From Deltaproteobacteria bacterium (GTDB lineage Bacteria; Desulfobacterota; DSM-4660; Desulfatiglandales; HGW-15), in the NCBI GenBank assembly GCA_020060215.1, contig JAGVAP010000009.1, forward strand, positions 62,001 to 126,000: DNA of 64,000 nt, given 5' to 3'. Below the pieces are notes generated by a model. That model did no database searches. It was not told the DNA's origin and saw only the letters and a list, made by a program, of their open reading frames with translations. Position numbers and translations under genes: made by a program. Below, piece after piece: positions 54,182-63,375 of the stretch; the first letter of the stretch is position 1; each line of letters begins with the position of its first letter.

Positions 54182-54205
54182 AATACCAATTTTGAGATTG
54201 GTATT
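54182..54205. promoter_or_regulatory. Operator-like palindrome 1 of the GntR/Fe-ADH spacer
   Basis: AATACCAAT and ATTGGTATT, perfect nine-base inverted arms around TTTGAG, about 170 bases upstream of the GntR start and 180 upstream of the dehydrogenase. Confidence 0.65.
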
Positions 54206-54272
54206 TTCGAGGCAGGGATGGCTCCGTTCATTCGAGTGCAGTTTTCTCAATCGATTCGCATCCAGAAAATGA

Positions 54273-54305
54273 TTGACTTTAAACAGACCAATATGGATAT
54301 TGGTC
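54273..54305 (+). promoter_or_regulatory. Promoter overlapped by operator-like palindrome 2
   Basis: TTGACT (54273-54278) and GATATT (54296-54301) are 17 bases apart and could be the -35/-10 of the Fe-alcohol dehydrogenase operon. The palindrome GACCAATAT-GG-ATATTGGTC (54286-54305) covers the -10, so binding there would block transcription. It shares ACCAAT/ATTGGT with palindrome 1. Confidence 0.6.
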
Positions 54306-54387
54306 CGGGAAGTCCATACCGGACAATTCGCCTGGGAAGACTCGCCGATGAAGGCGACCGGGCTCTCGGAAGGAGGAGGAAGAACCG

Positions 54388-55572
54388 ATGTTTCAGAACT
54401 TTCCCTTTAACACACCCCTCATCCACTTCGGCTTCGACACGATCAGGCAACTGGGCCAGGAAGTGGAAAGACTGGGTTCGAAGCGGGCCCTGTTGATCAC
54501 CGGGCCGACCATAGCCAAATCGGATGTCCTGGAAAAGACCCAGGCGGCACTCAAGGCCCGTTCGATCGATTTTGCAGTGAACATCCAGGGCCGGGACACC
54601 CCCGAGCCTGCGACACACATTGCGGAAGAGGCCTCCAAGGTCGCGAAGGAGGGCCATTTCGAGGTGATCATCGGGCTGGGCGGGGGGAGTATCCTCGATG
54701 TCGCCAAGATGGCCTCCGCCCTGCTCACCAATCCGGGCAGGACAAAAGACTACTTCGGAAAAGAGAAGGTGACCCGAAGGGGAAAGCCCACCATCATGAT
54801 CCCGACGACCTCGGGAACGGGGGCGGAGGTGACCAAGCATGCCATCTTTCTGGACACCGAGACGCACGTGAAGAAGGCCGTCGCCTCCAACGCCCTCCTG
54901 CCCAACATCGCGATCGTCGATCCGTCGCTCAGCATGGGCTGCCCTCCGGCTGTCACGGCGAGCGCCGGGATCGACGCATTTATCCATGCTGCGGAGCCTT
55001 ACCTCTCGAAAAACGCCAATCCGGTTACGGACGCCATCGGACTCGAGGCCGTTCGCATCATCACCCGGTGGCTGGGACCCGCCTATGCGGACGGCGAGAA
55101 CCTGGAGGCAAGATACTACATGTCCCTGGGAAGCATGATGTCCGGACTGGTCCTCAACAATTCAGGGACGAGCCTGGTCCATGCGATGGCGTACCCCCTT
55201 GGAGGCGAGTATCACGTGCCCCACGGCGTATCCCTTTGCGGGATCCTGCCCGCCTGCTTCGAAGGGATCGTCATGGCCCAGCCGGAGAGGTTCGCACGGC
55301 TGGCCCAGGCCATGGGTGAAAACATTGACGGTCTTTCCCTGCGGGAGTCGTCGGCCGTGGCCATCGATGCGATCGTTCACTTGCTGAAGAGCGTCCGCCT
55401 GCCCGTGTCTCTGCCGGAGATGGGGATCTCGGACCGGTCCAAGGTCCACCAGTGGGCCCTGGATGCGCATGCGGAGAGAAGACTCCTCACCCGCTGCGCC
55501 CGGAATCTGAGTGTTTCCGATATCGAAGAGATCTATCTGAATGCGTTCAAACCGAGAGAGTGCATTGCATGA
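54388..55572 (+). CDS. Iron-containing alcohol dehydrogenase
   Basis: 394 residues of the group III Fe-ADH family. NAD-binding GLGGGSILDVAK (96-107) and TTSGTGAEVTKHA; metal ligands D196, H200, H265 and H279 in DAFIHA and LVHAMAYPLGGEYHVPH. GGAGGAGG precedes the start. First gene of an operon with panB, pdxB and tctBAC, under the FadR-type regulator. Substrate unknown; hydroxyacid members such as 4-hydroxybutyrate dehydrogenases are close relatives. Confidence 0.9.
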   Translation: MFQNFPFNTPLIHFGFDTIRQLGQEVERLGSKRALLITGPTIAKSDVLEKTQAALKARSIDFAVNIQGRDTPEPATHIAEEASKVAKEGHFEVIIGLGGGSILDVAKMASALLTNPGRTKDYFGKEKVTRRGKPTIMIPTTSGTGAEVTKHAIFLDTETHVKKAVASNALLPNIAIVDPSLSMGCPPAVTASAGIDAFIHAAEPYLSKNANPVTDAIGLEAVRIITRWLGPAYADGENLEARYYMSLGSMMSGLVLNNSGTSLVHAMAYPLGGEYHVPHGVSLCGILPACFEGIVMAQPERFARLAQAMGENIDGLSLRESSAVAIDAIVHLLKSVRLPVSLPEMGISDRSKVHQWALDAHAERRLLTRCARNLSVSDIEEIYLNAFKPRECIA

Positions 55573-55636
55573 AACCCTCTGGCTCTCTCAGTAGACCCTC
55601 ATCCACACTCATCGGTCACCACGTCGAGGACAGCAG

Positions 55637-56488
55637 ATGAAGAAGAAGATCCACGATTTTTTTGAGATGAAAAGCAGGAGGGAGCAAATCACCTTTATCA
55701 CGAGCTACGATTACCCCACCGCGACCTTCTGCGAGAAGGCCGGGGTGGACATGATCCTCGTGGGGGACTCTCTAGGCATGTGCATCTACGGCTACGACGG
55801 CACCATGCCGGTCACGATGGACCAGATGATCGCCCATTCGGACGCCGTGAGAAGGGGGGCACCGAACACCTTTGTGGTGGGAGATATGCCCTTCCTCTCG
55901 TACCAGCCCTCGGATCAGGTCGCCGTGGAGAACGCGGGCAGGTTTTTCAAGGAAGCGGGAGTGGATGCGGTGAAACTGGAAGGCGGTGTGCGGGTGGCTT
56001 CCCGGATCCGGGCGATCGTCGACTCCGGCATGCTGGTCATGGGGCACATCGGTCTTACCCCTCAGAGTTCGTCGCAGTTGGGGGGATTCAAGGCCCAGGG
56101 CCGTACCCTGGAGAGCGCAAAGGCCCAGATTCAAGACGCCCTCGCGGTCCAGGAGGCGGGCGCCGGCATGATTCTGCTGGAGGCGATCCCTCCTGAGGTG
56201 TCGGCGTACATCCGAGACTCCCTCTCCATCCCGGTCCTGAGCATCGGGGCAGGCCCGCCGTGCGACGGGCAGCTGCTGATCGTCAGCGACGCGCTGGGGA
56301 TCTTCGAGGCCTTCACCCCCAAGTTCGTGAAGCGCTATGCCGAGATCGCCAAGGTGAGCATCGAGGCCCTCTCCACCTATTGCAGGGATGTGAAGTCCGG
56401 AACATTCCCGGAAGAGAAACATACCTACTCGATGTTCCCCGAAGAGCGGGTGAAGTTCGAGCAATGGGTCCGGACCAAGCGCAGCTGA
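55637..56488 (+). CDS. panB: 3-methyl-2-oxobutanoate hydroxymethyltransferase
   Basis: PanB, 283 residues. ITSYDYPTA near 22, VGDSLGM with metal ligand D44, GDMPFLSYQ with D83, VKLEGG with E115 and LLEAIP with catalytic E182 are all intact. It transfers a hydroxymethyl group from 5,10-methylene-THF to 2-ketoisovalerate (first pantothenate step); the reaction is reversible. No panC or panD lies nearby; the neighbours are dehydrogenases and a carboxylate importer, so catabolic reverse use is conceivable. Confidence 0.95.
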   Translation: MKKKIHDFFEMKSRREQITFITSYDYPTATFCEKAGVDMILVGDSLGMCIYGYDGTMPVTMDQMIAHSDAVRRGAPNTFVVGDMPFLSYQPSDQVAVENAGRFFKEAGVDAVKLEGGVRVASRIRAIVDSGMLVMGHIGLTPQSSSQLGGFKAQGRTLESAKAQIQDALAVQEAGAGMILLEAIPPEVSAYIRDSLSIPVLSIGAGPPCDGQLLIVSDALGIFEAFTPKFVKRYAEIAKVSIEALSTYCRDVKSGTFPEEKHTYSMFPEERVKFEQWVRTKRS

Positions 56489-56522
56489 CGCCACCCGTGC
56501 ACCGTTTCCCGTGTTGGCCTAA

Positions 56523-57659
56523 ATGAAAATAGTGGCTGACCAACATATCCCTTTTCTTCGTGGGGTCCTCGAACCGTTCGGGGTCGTCGACTATCTCCCC
56601 GGCGCGAAGATTAGACGCCGCGACGCCAGAGATGCGGATGGCCTGCTGATCCGCACGAGAACACGGTGCGACCGTGCTCTGCTGGAGGGCACAGCAGTCC
56701 GGTTTATCGGCTCGGCGACGATCGGTTTCGATCACATCGACACGGAGTACTGCGACGAGCACGGCATCCAGTGGTGCCATGCACCCGGATGCAACGCCAA
56801 GTCGGTCGTGCAGTACGTGGGCTCCGCACTGGCGTATCTGTCCAGGAAACACGGTCTTGAGTGGAAGTCCCTCGTCATGGGGATCATCGGTGTCGGAAAC
56901 GTGGGATCCGGGGTCGAGCGGCTTGCCAGGGTGCTTGACATGAAGGTCCTTCTGAACGACCCTCCCAGGGCGCGCCGCGAGGGACCCATGGCCTTCGTCT
57001 CCCTGGAGACCGTTGCCCGGGAAGCCGATATCATCACCGTGCACACCCCCCTCGACCGGGAGGGACCGGACCGGACTCATCATCTCTGCGACGAGCACTT
57101 CTTCGCGCGGGTGAAAAGGAGCCCGTTCCTGATCAACACTTCACGGGGCGAGGTGGTGGATACGGAGGCCCTCAAGGATGCGCTCTCCCGAAAGAGGATC
57201 AGGGGAGCGGTCATCGATGTCTGGGAGAATGAACCCCGGATCGACCGGGAACTCCTCCACGCCGCGGATCTGGCCACTCCGCACATTGCGGGCTACTCGA
57301 TCGACGGCAAGGCAAACGGCACCTCCATGGTGGTCCGGGCGTTGAGCGGCTTTTTTCATCTGGGGATGGATCAGTGGTTCCCGGAGGGGCTGCCGGAACC
57401 GGGTGAACCCCTCGTCCACATCGACCCCTCCCAAACTCCGGAGCGGATGATCCTTTCATGCATCGAATCGACCTACCGGGTGGAATCGGACAGCGATGGG
57501 CTCAAGAGATCGCCGGGAACGTTTGAAGCACAGCGGGAGAACTATCCCCCTCGACGTGAGTTCTCCTCCTATCGCGTAGCCACCCCGCAGGCCTGGGAAA
57601 AGAGCGGAGGACAGTTGGAGGTGCTCGGATTCAAGAGGGAGCCAAAGCCGTGCGCGTAA
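56523..57659 (+). CDS. pdxB: 4-phosphoerythronate dehydrogenase
   Basis: 378 residues. MKIVADQHIPF, FIGSATIGFDHID and CHAPGCNAKSVVQYV are PdxB hallmarks; NAD-binding GIIGVGNVGSGVERLA near 120; catalytic Arg in NTSRGEVVD and a His in TPHIAGYS; and the PdxB-specific C-terminal dimerisation domain with FEAQRENYPPRREF near 340. With PdxA (12407-13429) it supports the DXP-dependent PLP pathway. Finding it inside a carboxylate-transport operon is unusual; a related hydroxyacid substrate is possible. Confidence 0.92.
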   Translation: MKIVADQHIPFLRGVLEPFGVVDYLPGAKIRRRDARDADGLLIRTRTRCDRALLEGTAVRFIGSATIGFDHIDTEYCDEHGIQWCHAPGCNAKSVVQYVGSALAYLSRKHGLEWKSLVMGIIGVGNVGSGVERLARVLDMKVLLNDPPRARREGPMAFVSLETVAREADIITVHTPLDREGPDRTHHLCDEHFFARVKRSPFLINTSRGEVVDTEALKDALSRKRIRGAVIDVWENEPRIDRELLHAADLATPHIAGYSIDGKANGTSMVVRALSGFFHLGMDQWFPEGLPEPGEPLVHIDPSQTPERMILSCIESTYRVESDSDGLKRSPGTFEAQRENYPPRREFSSYRVATPQAWEKSGGQLEVLGFKREPKPCA

Positions 57660-58135
57660 AGAAAGGGGGCAGCATATCGGGCAAGGCCGGCCCGCTCACC
57701 GTCGACCGGATCGGCGGGGCGATCCTGATCCTGCTGGGTCTTTTCGTCGTGTGGGAGCGAAGGGTACTGCCCCTCGGCACGGCCCAGAGGCCGGGTCCGG
57801 GCTATTTCCCTCTGTTGCTGGCCATCCTCCTCATCGCCCTGGGGGTGATCCTGTTCATCCGAGGGAAGAACGGCCGCGCATTCGCGACCCTTTCCTGGGC
57901 CGAGACCGCCCATGCCGCTCCGATCCTGGGTTGCTGCGTATTCATCGCCTGGTTCATGGAGCGGATCGGCTACCGTATCACCATCTTCCTGGTCCTCGGA
58001 TTTCTTTTCGGGGTTGTGGAACGGGTCAACCTCTGGTTCGCGCTGATCTTGACCCTCGTGCTTTCCATGGGATCGTTCTGGCTTTTCGACGGCCTCCTCA
58101 GGGTGCCGCTTCCGAGGGGCTGGTGGGGCTTTTGA
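57650..58135 (+). CDS. tctB: Tripartite tricarboxylate transporter small membrane subunit (TctB)
   Basis: 161 residues with four hydrophobic segments (about 20-37, 50-68, 85-102, 108-150). GTAQRPGPGYFPLLLAILL near 42-60 is the TctB signature. GTG start overlapping the end of pdxB by ten bases, and its stop overlaps the tctA start by one base. Forms the membrane part of the importer with TctA. Confidence 0.88.
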   Translation: MRVKKGGSISGKAGPLTVDRIGGAILILLGLFVVWERRVLPLGTAQRPGPGYFPLLLAILLIALGVILFIRGKNGRAFATLSWAETAHAAPILGCCVFIAWFMERIGYRITIFLVLGFLFGVVERVNLWFALILTLVLSMGSFWLFDGLLRVPLPRGWWGF

Positions 58136-59658
58136 TGGAAGTCAGCCTTCATAACCTGGCCCTGGGGTTCGGCACGGTCTTCACCCTCGCCAATTTTTCC
58201 TATGCCTTCCTGGGCTGCCTCATCGGAACCATGGTCGGCGTCCTCCCGGGTGTGGGCCCCCTTGCCGGGATCAGCATGCTCCTGCCGACGACGTTCGGAC
58301 TCGACACGACCTCCGCGATCATTCTGCTCGCGGGGATCTATTATGGGGCCATGTACGGCGGATCGACCACCTCGATCCTGATGCGGATCCCTGGAGAAGC
58401 GGCCTCGGTGATGACCTGCATCGACGGCTATGCCATGTCCAGGAAGGGAAGGGCAGGACCTGCGCTGGCCATCGCAGCCATTGGATCCTACGTCGCGGGG
58501 ACGATCAGCGTCGTAGGTCTCATGTTCCTGGCACCCCCCCTGGCCCGCTTTGCCCTGGGGTTCGGTCCTCCGGAGTACTTCGCTCTCCTCCTGTGCGGGC
58601 TTGTCGTGCTCAGCTATATGACCGGGGGTTCCATCGTCAAGAACCTTTCGATGATCCTTCTGGGGATGCTCCTCGGGATGATCGGCATCGATCAGATGTC
58701 CGGCTATTTCAGGTTCTCCTACGGCAATGTCGCGCTTGGTGACGGGTTGGGGGTGGTCCCGGTGGCGGTAGGGCTTTTCGGCGTCTCGGAAATCCTGGCC
58801 AGCGCCGGTTCCGCGGGAAGCCGCGAGGTCCTGAAGCCCCGGTTGCGTGATCTGCTGCCGTCCAAGGAGGAGTTGAAGGATTCCGTAGGGCCGGTCGGCC
58901 GTGGAACGGTGCTGGGATTTCTCATCGGGATCATCCCGGGATCGGCCCACATCATCTCGACGTTCGTCTCCTATGCGATCGAGCGCAGGGTCTCAAGACA
59001 CCCGGAGCGTTTCGGAAAGGGAGCCATCGAGGGCGTGGCCGGGCCGGAATCGGCCAACAACGCCGCGAGCACGGGGGCCCTCGTGCCCATGCTCGCCCTC
59101 GGGGTACCCACAGGACCCATCCCGGCCGTTCTGCTCGCCGCCCTGATGGTCCACGGGATCACGCCGGGTCCGCTCTTCATCAAGGAGCAGCCGGTGGTGT
59201 TCTGGGGTCTGATCGCGAGCATGTACATCGGGAACATCGTGCTCCTGCTCTTGAACCTGCCCATGGTGAGCCTGTTCGTGAACTTCCTGCGCATCCCTTA
59301 CAGGGTCTTGTATCCCGCCATCCTGATGTTCTGTGTGGTCGGGGTTTATGCCGTGAACTCGAGCATGGCCGACGTGTGGATCATGAGCGTCATGGCCGGG
59401 CTCGGGTATTTTCTTCGCAAGATGGAGTTCGAGACCGCTCCCATGGTGCTCGGTGTTGTGCTGGCCCCCATCATCGAGTTCAGTTTTCGTCAGGCCCTGG
59501 CCATGTCGAACGGTGCTTACGCCATCTTCGTCCAGCGGCCGATTTCGGGCGGATTTCTCGTGCTGGCGGTGATCATGCTCCTTCTCAGTCTCAAACCGCT
59601 CGTGATGAAGAGACGTGACTGGCGCACCCGCCTGACGGAGGCGGAGAAAGAGAGTTGA
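58135..59658 (+). CDS. tctA: Tripartite tricarboxylate transporter large membrane subunit (TctA)
   Basis: 507 residues with about 11-12 membrane segments. GTMVGVLPGVGPLAGISMLLP near 28-48, YGGSTTSILMRIPGE near 78-92 and GPESANNAASTGALVPMLALG near 303-322 are family signatures. Start ATG at 58135 (TGATG overlap with tctB). An upstream open frame (57751) is off-frame shadow of tctB. Confidence 0.94.
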   Translation: MEVSLHNLALGFGTVFTLANFSYAFLGCLIGTMVGVLPGVGPLAGISMLLPTTFGLDTTSAIILLAGIYYGAMYGGSTTSILMRIPGEAASVMTCIDGYAMSRKGRAGPALAIAAIGSYVAGTISVVGLMFLAPPLARFALGFGPPEYFALLLCGLVVLSYMTGGSIVKNLSMILLGMLLGMIGIDQMSGYFRFSYGNVALGDGLGVVPVAVGLFGVSEILASAGSAGSREVLKPRLRDLLPSKEELKDSVGPVGRGTVLGFLIGIIPGSAHIISTFVSYAIERRVSRHPERFGKGAIEGVAGPESANNAASTGALVPMLALGVPTGPIPAVLLAALMVHGITPGPLFIKEQPVVFWGLIASMYIGNIVLLLLNLPMVSLFVNFLRIPYRVLYPAILMFCVVGVYAVNSSMADVWIMSVMAGLGYFLRKMEFETAPMVLGVVLAPIIEFSFRQALAMSNGAYAIFVQRPISGGFLVLAVIMLLLSLKPLVMKRRDWRTRLTEAEKES

Positions 59659-59769
59659 GGGCGTCTTCGCTCCGGCAGATGTCCCATGGGGACCCGGTCG
59701 ATCCTGGTTTTCCGTAGAGCCATAGGAATGCAGTTTTTAGAAACCCCAAGAGAGAAAAGGAGGATTGGC

Positions 59770-60759
59770 ATGAGATCAAGAGGTCTGTGGTCGGTCATGG
59801 CGGTTTTCTGCGCGGCGAGCCTGGTGTTGTTTTCCGCAACTGCGCGGGCTGATGAGCCGTTTCCCACGCGGCCCATTCAGGTGATTGTACCCTTTCCCCC
59901 CGGGGGGGTAGCGGATCTGGTGGGGAGGCCTTTTGCAGCGGCCCTCGAGAAAGAACTGAAGCAGCCGGTGGTCATCGTCAACAAGACGGGTGCGGGCGGC
60001 GCAGTCGGCATGCAGGCGGCCGCCGTGGCGAAACCGGACGGATACAACCTGATGGTAGCCCTTTCGAGCATTTCGGTCATGCCGGAAGTGGATGCGCTGT
60101 TCGGGCGTCCATCCACGTACAAGCTGAAGGATTTCGTGCCGGTTGCGCTCCTGTCCGCCGATCCGACCGTCCTGGTGATCAAGGCCGATGCGCCATGGAA
60201 GACGGTCGCAGATTTCGTGGCGGATGCCAAGAAACGTCCCAACGAGATCAAGTACGCCTCTTCCGGCGTCTATGGCACCATGCATGTGGCCATGGAGATG
60301 CTGGCCCACTCTGCCGGGATCAAGCTGCGCCACATCCCCACGGGCGGCGGGGGACCTGCCCTGAACGCCCTGCTGGGCGGGCATGTGAACGCCATCTCCG
60401 GGGGGCCGAACGTCTCCATACCCCACATCAAGGCGGGAACCCTTCGAGTCCTGGCAGGGTGGGGAGCGAAGCGGATCCCGGCCCTGCCCGATATCCCGAC
60501 CTTGAAAGAGCTCGGGTATAAGGATGTCGAATTCTACATCTGGTCCGGCTTCTTCGCCCCGGCCGCCACGCCGCCGCAAGCGATCAAGGTCTTGCGAGAG
60601 GCCACGGCCAAAGCCGTAAACAGCGCGGATTTCAAGTCGGCCATGCAGAAGATGGAGACCCCGATCAGCTATATGGATGCGCCGGAATTCCAGAAGTTCT
60701 GGGACGAGGATGCCGCGAGACTGGCGAAGGCGGTTCGAAACATCGGGAAAGTGGAATAG
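59770..60759 (+). CDS. tctC: Tripartite tricarboxylate transporter substrate-binding protein (TctC/Bug)
   Basis: 329 residues with signal peptide (1-26, cleavage near ARADEP) and the Bug-family fold: FPTRPIQVIVPFPPGGVADLVGR, VVIVNKTGAGGAVG and VGALLSAD-type segments. AAGGAGG lies six bases before the ATG. It captures a carboxylate in the periplasm for TctAB. The substrate is unknown. Confidence 0.93.
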   Translation: MRSRGLWSVMAVFCAASLVLFSATARADEPFPTRPIQVIVPFPPGGVADLVGRPFAAALEKELKQPVVIVNKTGAGGAVGMQAAAVAKPDGYNLMVALSSISVMPEVDALFGRPSTYKLKDFVPVALLSADPTVLVIKADAPWKTVADFVADAKKRPNEIKYASSGVYGTMHVAMEMLAHSAGIKLRHIPTGGGGPALNALLGGHVNAISGGPNVSIPHIKAGTLRVLAGWGAKRIPALPDIPTLKELGYKDVEFYIWSGFFAPAATPPQAIKVLREATAKAVNSADFKSAMQKMETPISYMDAPEFQKFWDEDAARLAKAVRNIGKVE

Positions 60760-60775
60760 TCACCCCCACCCCCGA

Positions 60776-60799
60776 CCCTCCCCCGTCGAAGGGGGAGGG
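60776..60799. other. GC-rich hairpin between tctC and the beta-hydroxyacid dehydrogenase
   Basis: CCCTCCCCC and GGGGGAGGG, perfect nine-base stem with a GTCGAA loop, 17 bases after the tctC stop and without a T tract. More likely an mRNA-stabilising or partial attenuation element than a full terminator. Confidence 0.5.
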
Positions 60800-60843
60800 A
60801 GAACTTGCGCACCCCAGTCAAGAGGAACAAGCAGGGAGACGGG

Positions 60844-61722
60844 ATGGAACGGATAGGATTTATCGGTCTGGGGCTGATGGGACGCCCTATGAGCCAGGTG
60901 TTGCTCAAGGCAGGATATCGGCTGACCGTGTGGAACCGCAGCCGTGGCAAGGCGGACGAGGTCTTGAAGGCGGGCGCCGCCTGGGGCGGATCCCCCGCCG
61001 AAGTGGCGTCCGCCACGGATGTGGTCATCACGATGGTCACGGATTCCGCTGCGGCGGAAGAGGTGATCTGCGGCCACCGGGGAATTCTCGAGAGCGCGCG
61101 GACGGGACTGTGCGTGGTCGACATGTCGAGCATCGCCCCCGAGATGTCGCGCTCCATCGCCGCGCGCGCCCGGGAGAAAGGGGTGGCCATGCTCGATGCG
61201 CCGGTCACGGGAAACCCCAAGGTGGCAGCGGCCGCGAAACTCGGCATCATGATCGGCGGACCAGCGGAGGCTTTCGAGAGGTGCAGGCCGATCTTCGAGG
61301 CGATGTCAGCCAAGATCGTTCATGTGGGGGAGGAAAACGGCCTCGGCACCACCCTGAAGCTCATCAACAACCTGATCCTGGGTGTGGCCATCCAGGCATC
61401 GGCTGAGGCGCTTGTCCTGGCGCAGAAGGTGGGGATCGATCCGAGAAAGGTCATGGAGATCACCAGCGTGGGCGGGGCGCGCACCGGCGCGATGGAGACC
61501 CGTGGACCCTGGATGATCGAGCGCAACTATGACCCGCACTTTTCCGTAAACAACATGTACAAGGATCTGTCGAACGCCATGAGACTGGCCGACGGCTGCG
61601 GCGCCGTGCTTCCGGCAACCAGCATCTCTCTGGAGATGCTCAGGGCCGCCCGCTCGCAGGGAGACGGTGACAGGGACTCCTGCATCGTGAAGTCGGTACT
61701 GGAGAAGCTTGCGGGGCTGTAG
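60844..61722 (+). CDS. NAD-dependent beta-hydroxyacid dehydrogenase (3-hydroxyisobutyrate dehydrogenase family)
   Basis: 292 residues. N-terminal IGFIGLGLMGRPMSQVLLKAG (NAD fold), VVDMSSIAPEMSR near 98, DAPVTGNPKVAAAAKLGIMIGG near 118-140 and the catalytic Lys in TLKLINNLILG near 170. It could be 3-hydroxyisobutyrate dehydrogenase or tartronate semialdehyde reductase. The start at 60844 has AGGGAG upstream. Last gene of the putative GntR-controlled carboxylate operon. Confidence 0.88.
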   Translation: MERIGFIGLGLMGRPMSQVLLKAGYRLTVWNRSRGKADEVLKAGAAWGGSPAEVASATDVVITMVTDSAAAEEVICGHRGILESARTGLCVVDMSSIAPEMSRSIAARAREKGVAMLDAPVTGNPKVAAAAKLGIMIGGPAEAFERCRPIFEAMSAKIVHVGEENGLGTTLKLINNLILGVAIQASAEALVLAQKVGIDPRKVMEITSVGGARTGAMETRGPWMIERNYDPHFSVNNMYKDLSNAMRLADGCGAVLPATSISLEMLRAARSQGDGDRDSCIVKSVLEKLAGL

Positions 61723-61779
61723 GTCAAGACGCCCGGCACAGTGGGCATAGCGCATGGCAACTCCCCCTCTGCAGGGCAG

Positions 61780-63375
61780 TCAAAGCCCGGGTCCCTTGGG
61801 CCGGACCTTGGCTTCGATCCTGTCTACCCCGGTATCCTGCCCTGGACCGAGCACTTCTTCGATTCGCCCCTTATCGACGACCCTTCCTTCCCTCAGCAGG
61901 AGGGCGTGGGTGAGGATGCGGGGAAGTTCCTCCCGCTCATGGGTCACGAAGATGATGGCGGTCTCCCCTTGCTCACCCAGGTGGTTCACGGTCCCCAGAA
62001 AGAGATCCCGGTGCGGTCCGTCCAGGCCCTGGCAGGGTTCGTCCAGCACCAGAAGGGGAGGATCCTTTACAAGAGCACGCGCCAGGAGCACCAGTCGTTG
62101 CTCCCCATAAGAGACCGCGTTGAACCCCTTTTTCCCCAGATCCGCGATCCCGAACCGGGACATCAGCGTCTCGGCATGACGACGCCGGTTTTCCGAGACC
62201 TGGCGATGGAGGCCGATGGAGTCGAAGAATCCGGAACAGACCACCTCCAGACAGGAAAATCTTCGAGGGTAGTACAGATGCAGCTCCGGCGAGACCCAGC
62301 CCACACGGGCCTTGATATCCCAGATGGTTTCGCCGGAGCCCCTCCGCATTCCGAAGAGCGTGATCCGATTCGCGTAGGCCTGGGGATTGTCGCCGAGAAT
62401 CAGGCTCAGCAGGGTGGTCTTCCCCGCGCCGTTCGGTCCCAGGAGGGCCCAATGCTCGCCCTTCCTGACCTCCCAGGTCACCTTGTCGAGAATTCGCTTC
62501 GAGTCATAGGATACGCACACATCCTGCAGCTGCAGGAGCGCGGGCCCTGCGGGGACATCGTCGGATCTCTTTCGGATCTTGGTCGTGTGCGGTCGACGAG
62601 GTATGGGGGCTCGAGACCGGGCGAGGATTTCCGCCTTCGGCCCTTGTGCGATCACCCGGTTATGGTCGACCAGGAGGACATGTGTAACGCAACCGGGGAT
62701 GTCCCGGCTCTCCGTGCTCGCCAGGATCAGGGTGGTTCCCTCCATTCCGGAACGGCCGATGCTCTCACTCAGTCTCCTCTTGTTTTCGGTGTCGAGTCCG
62801 GCAAAGGGGTTCTCCAGGACCAGCAATCGGGGTCTCTTGATCAGCGCTTCGGCGATCATGACCCTCCTCAGCTCCCCGTCCGAAAGGGTGATCATCCTCT
62901 TGGCCAAGAGATCCTCGATCCCCATGCCGCTGGAACACCTTTCCGTCTGTGTCGGCGACCCCTCTCCTGTCCTGTTCAACGCCCGCGCGGGCTTTCGGGA
63001 GATGAACTCCGATACCAGCATGGGGTCGTCGTCCGAGAAGCTGCTCCACCGCGCCTGATAGAACCCGGACCCCTGGATCGCGGGGATCTTCCCATGCTCG
63101 GAAGAGACGCAGTCCATGAGGTGCCGGATGCCCTCCGGCGATTCCGGGACGGGGCTTCCCTTTGTCGCGAAATGGTAGAGGATCCTTCCTCGAACCACCG
63201 GGATTCGGCCGAAGATACCCTTCAGGAGGGTGGATTTCCCCGATCCGTTGGGCCCTACCACCGCCCACTGCTGTCCGCAAAGGATTTCCCAGTTCGTATC
63301 CTCAAAGACCAGGCCGGTAGGGATACGGATGGAGACGTGTTCCAGTGTGAGGAAGGGCTCAGGGATTGAATTCAT
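61780..63375 (-). CDS. Double ABC ATPase, ModF/PhrA-like
   Basis: 531 residues with two ATPase domains. Domain 1 (about 10-250): Walker A GPNGSGKST, signature LSDGELRRVM, Walker B LLVLENPFAGLD, where the usual catalytic Glu is Asn. Domain 2 (about 280-515): Walker A GPNGAGKTT, signature VSYGEQRLVLLARAL, Walker B LLVLDEPCQGLD. No membrane partner adjoins. ModF-type proteins are linked to molybdate/tungstate use, which would fit the two molybdopterin enzymes in this window, but that is inference. Start at MNSIPEPF; the upstream in-frame codons are in a repeat. Confidence 0.85.
   Translation of the reverse strand: MNSIPEPFLTLEHVSIRIPTGLVFEDTNWEILCGQQWAVVGPNGSGKSTLLKGIFGRIPVVRGRILYHFATKGSPVPESPEGIRHLMDCVSSEHGKIPAIQGSGFYQARWSSFSDDDPMLVSEFISRKPARALNRTGEGSPTQTERCSSGMGIEDLLAKRMITLSDGELRRVMIAEALIKRPRLLVLENPFAGLDTENKRRLSESIGRSGMEGTTLILASTESRDIPGCVTHVLLVDHNRVIAQGPKAEILARSRAPIPRRPHTTKIRKRSDDVPAGPALLQLQDVCVSYDSKRILDKVTWEVRKGEHWALLGPNGAGKTTLLSLILGDNPQAYANRITLFGMRRGSGETIWDIKARVGWVSPELHLYYPRRFSCLEVVCSGFFDSIGLHRQVSENRRRHAETLMSRFGIADLGKKGFNAVSYGEQRLVLLARALVKDPPLLVLDEPCQGLDGPHRDLFLGTVNHLGEQGETAIIFVTHEREELPRILTHALLLREGRVVDKGRIEEVLGPGQDTGVDRIEAKVRPKGPGL

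Noticed and set aside
61741..63369. 542-codon plus-strand open frame
   Set aside because: Antisense to the ModF-like ATPase, which has clear Walker and signature motifs.
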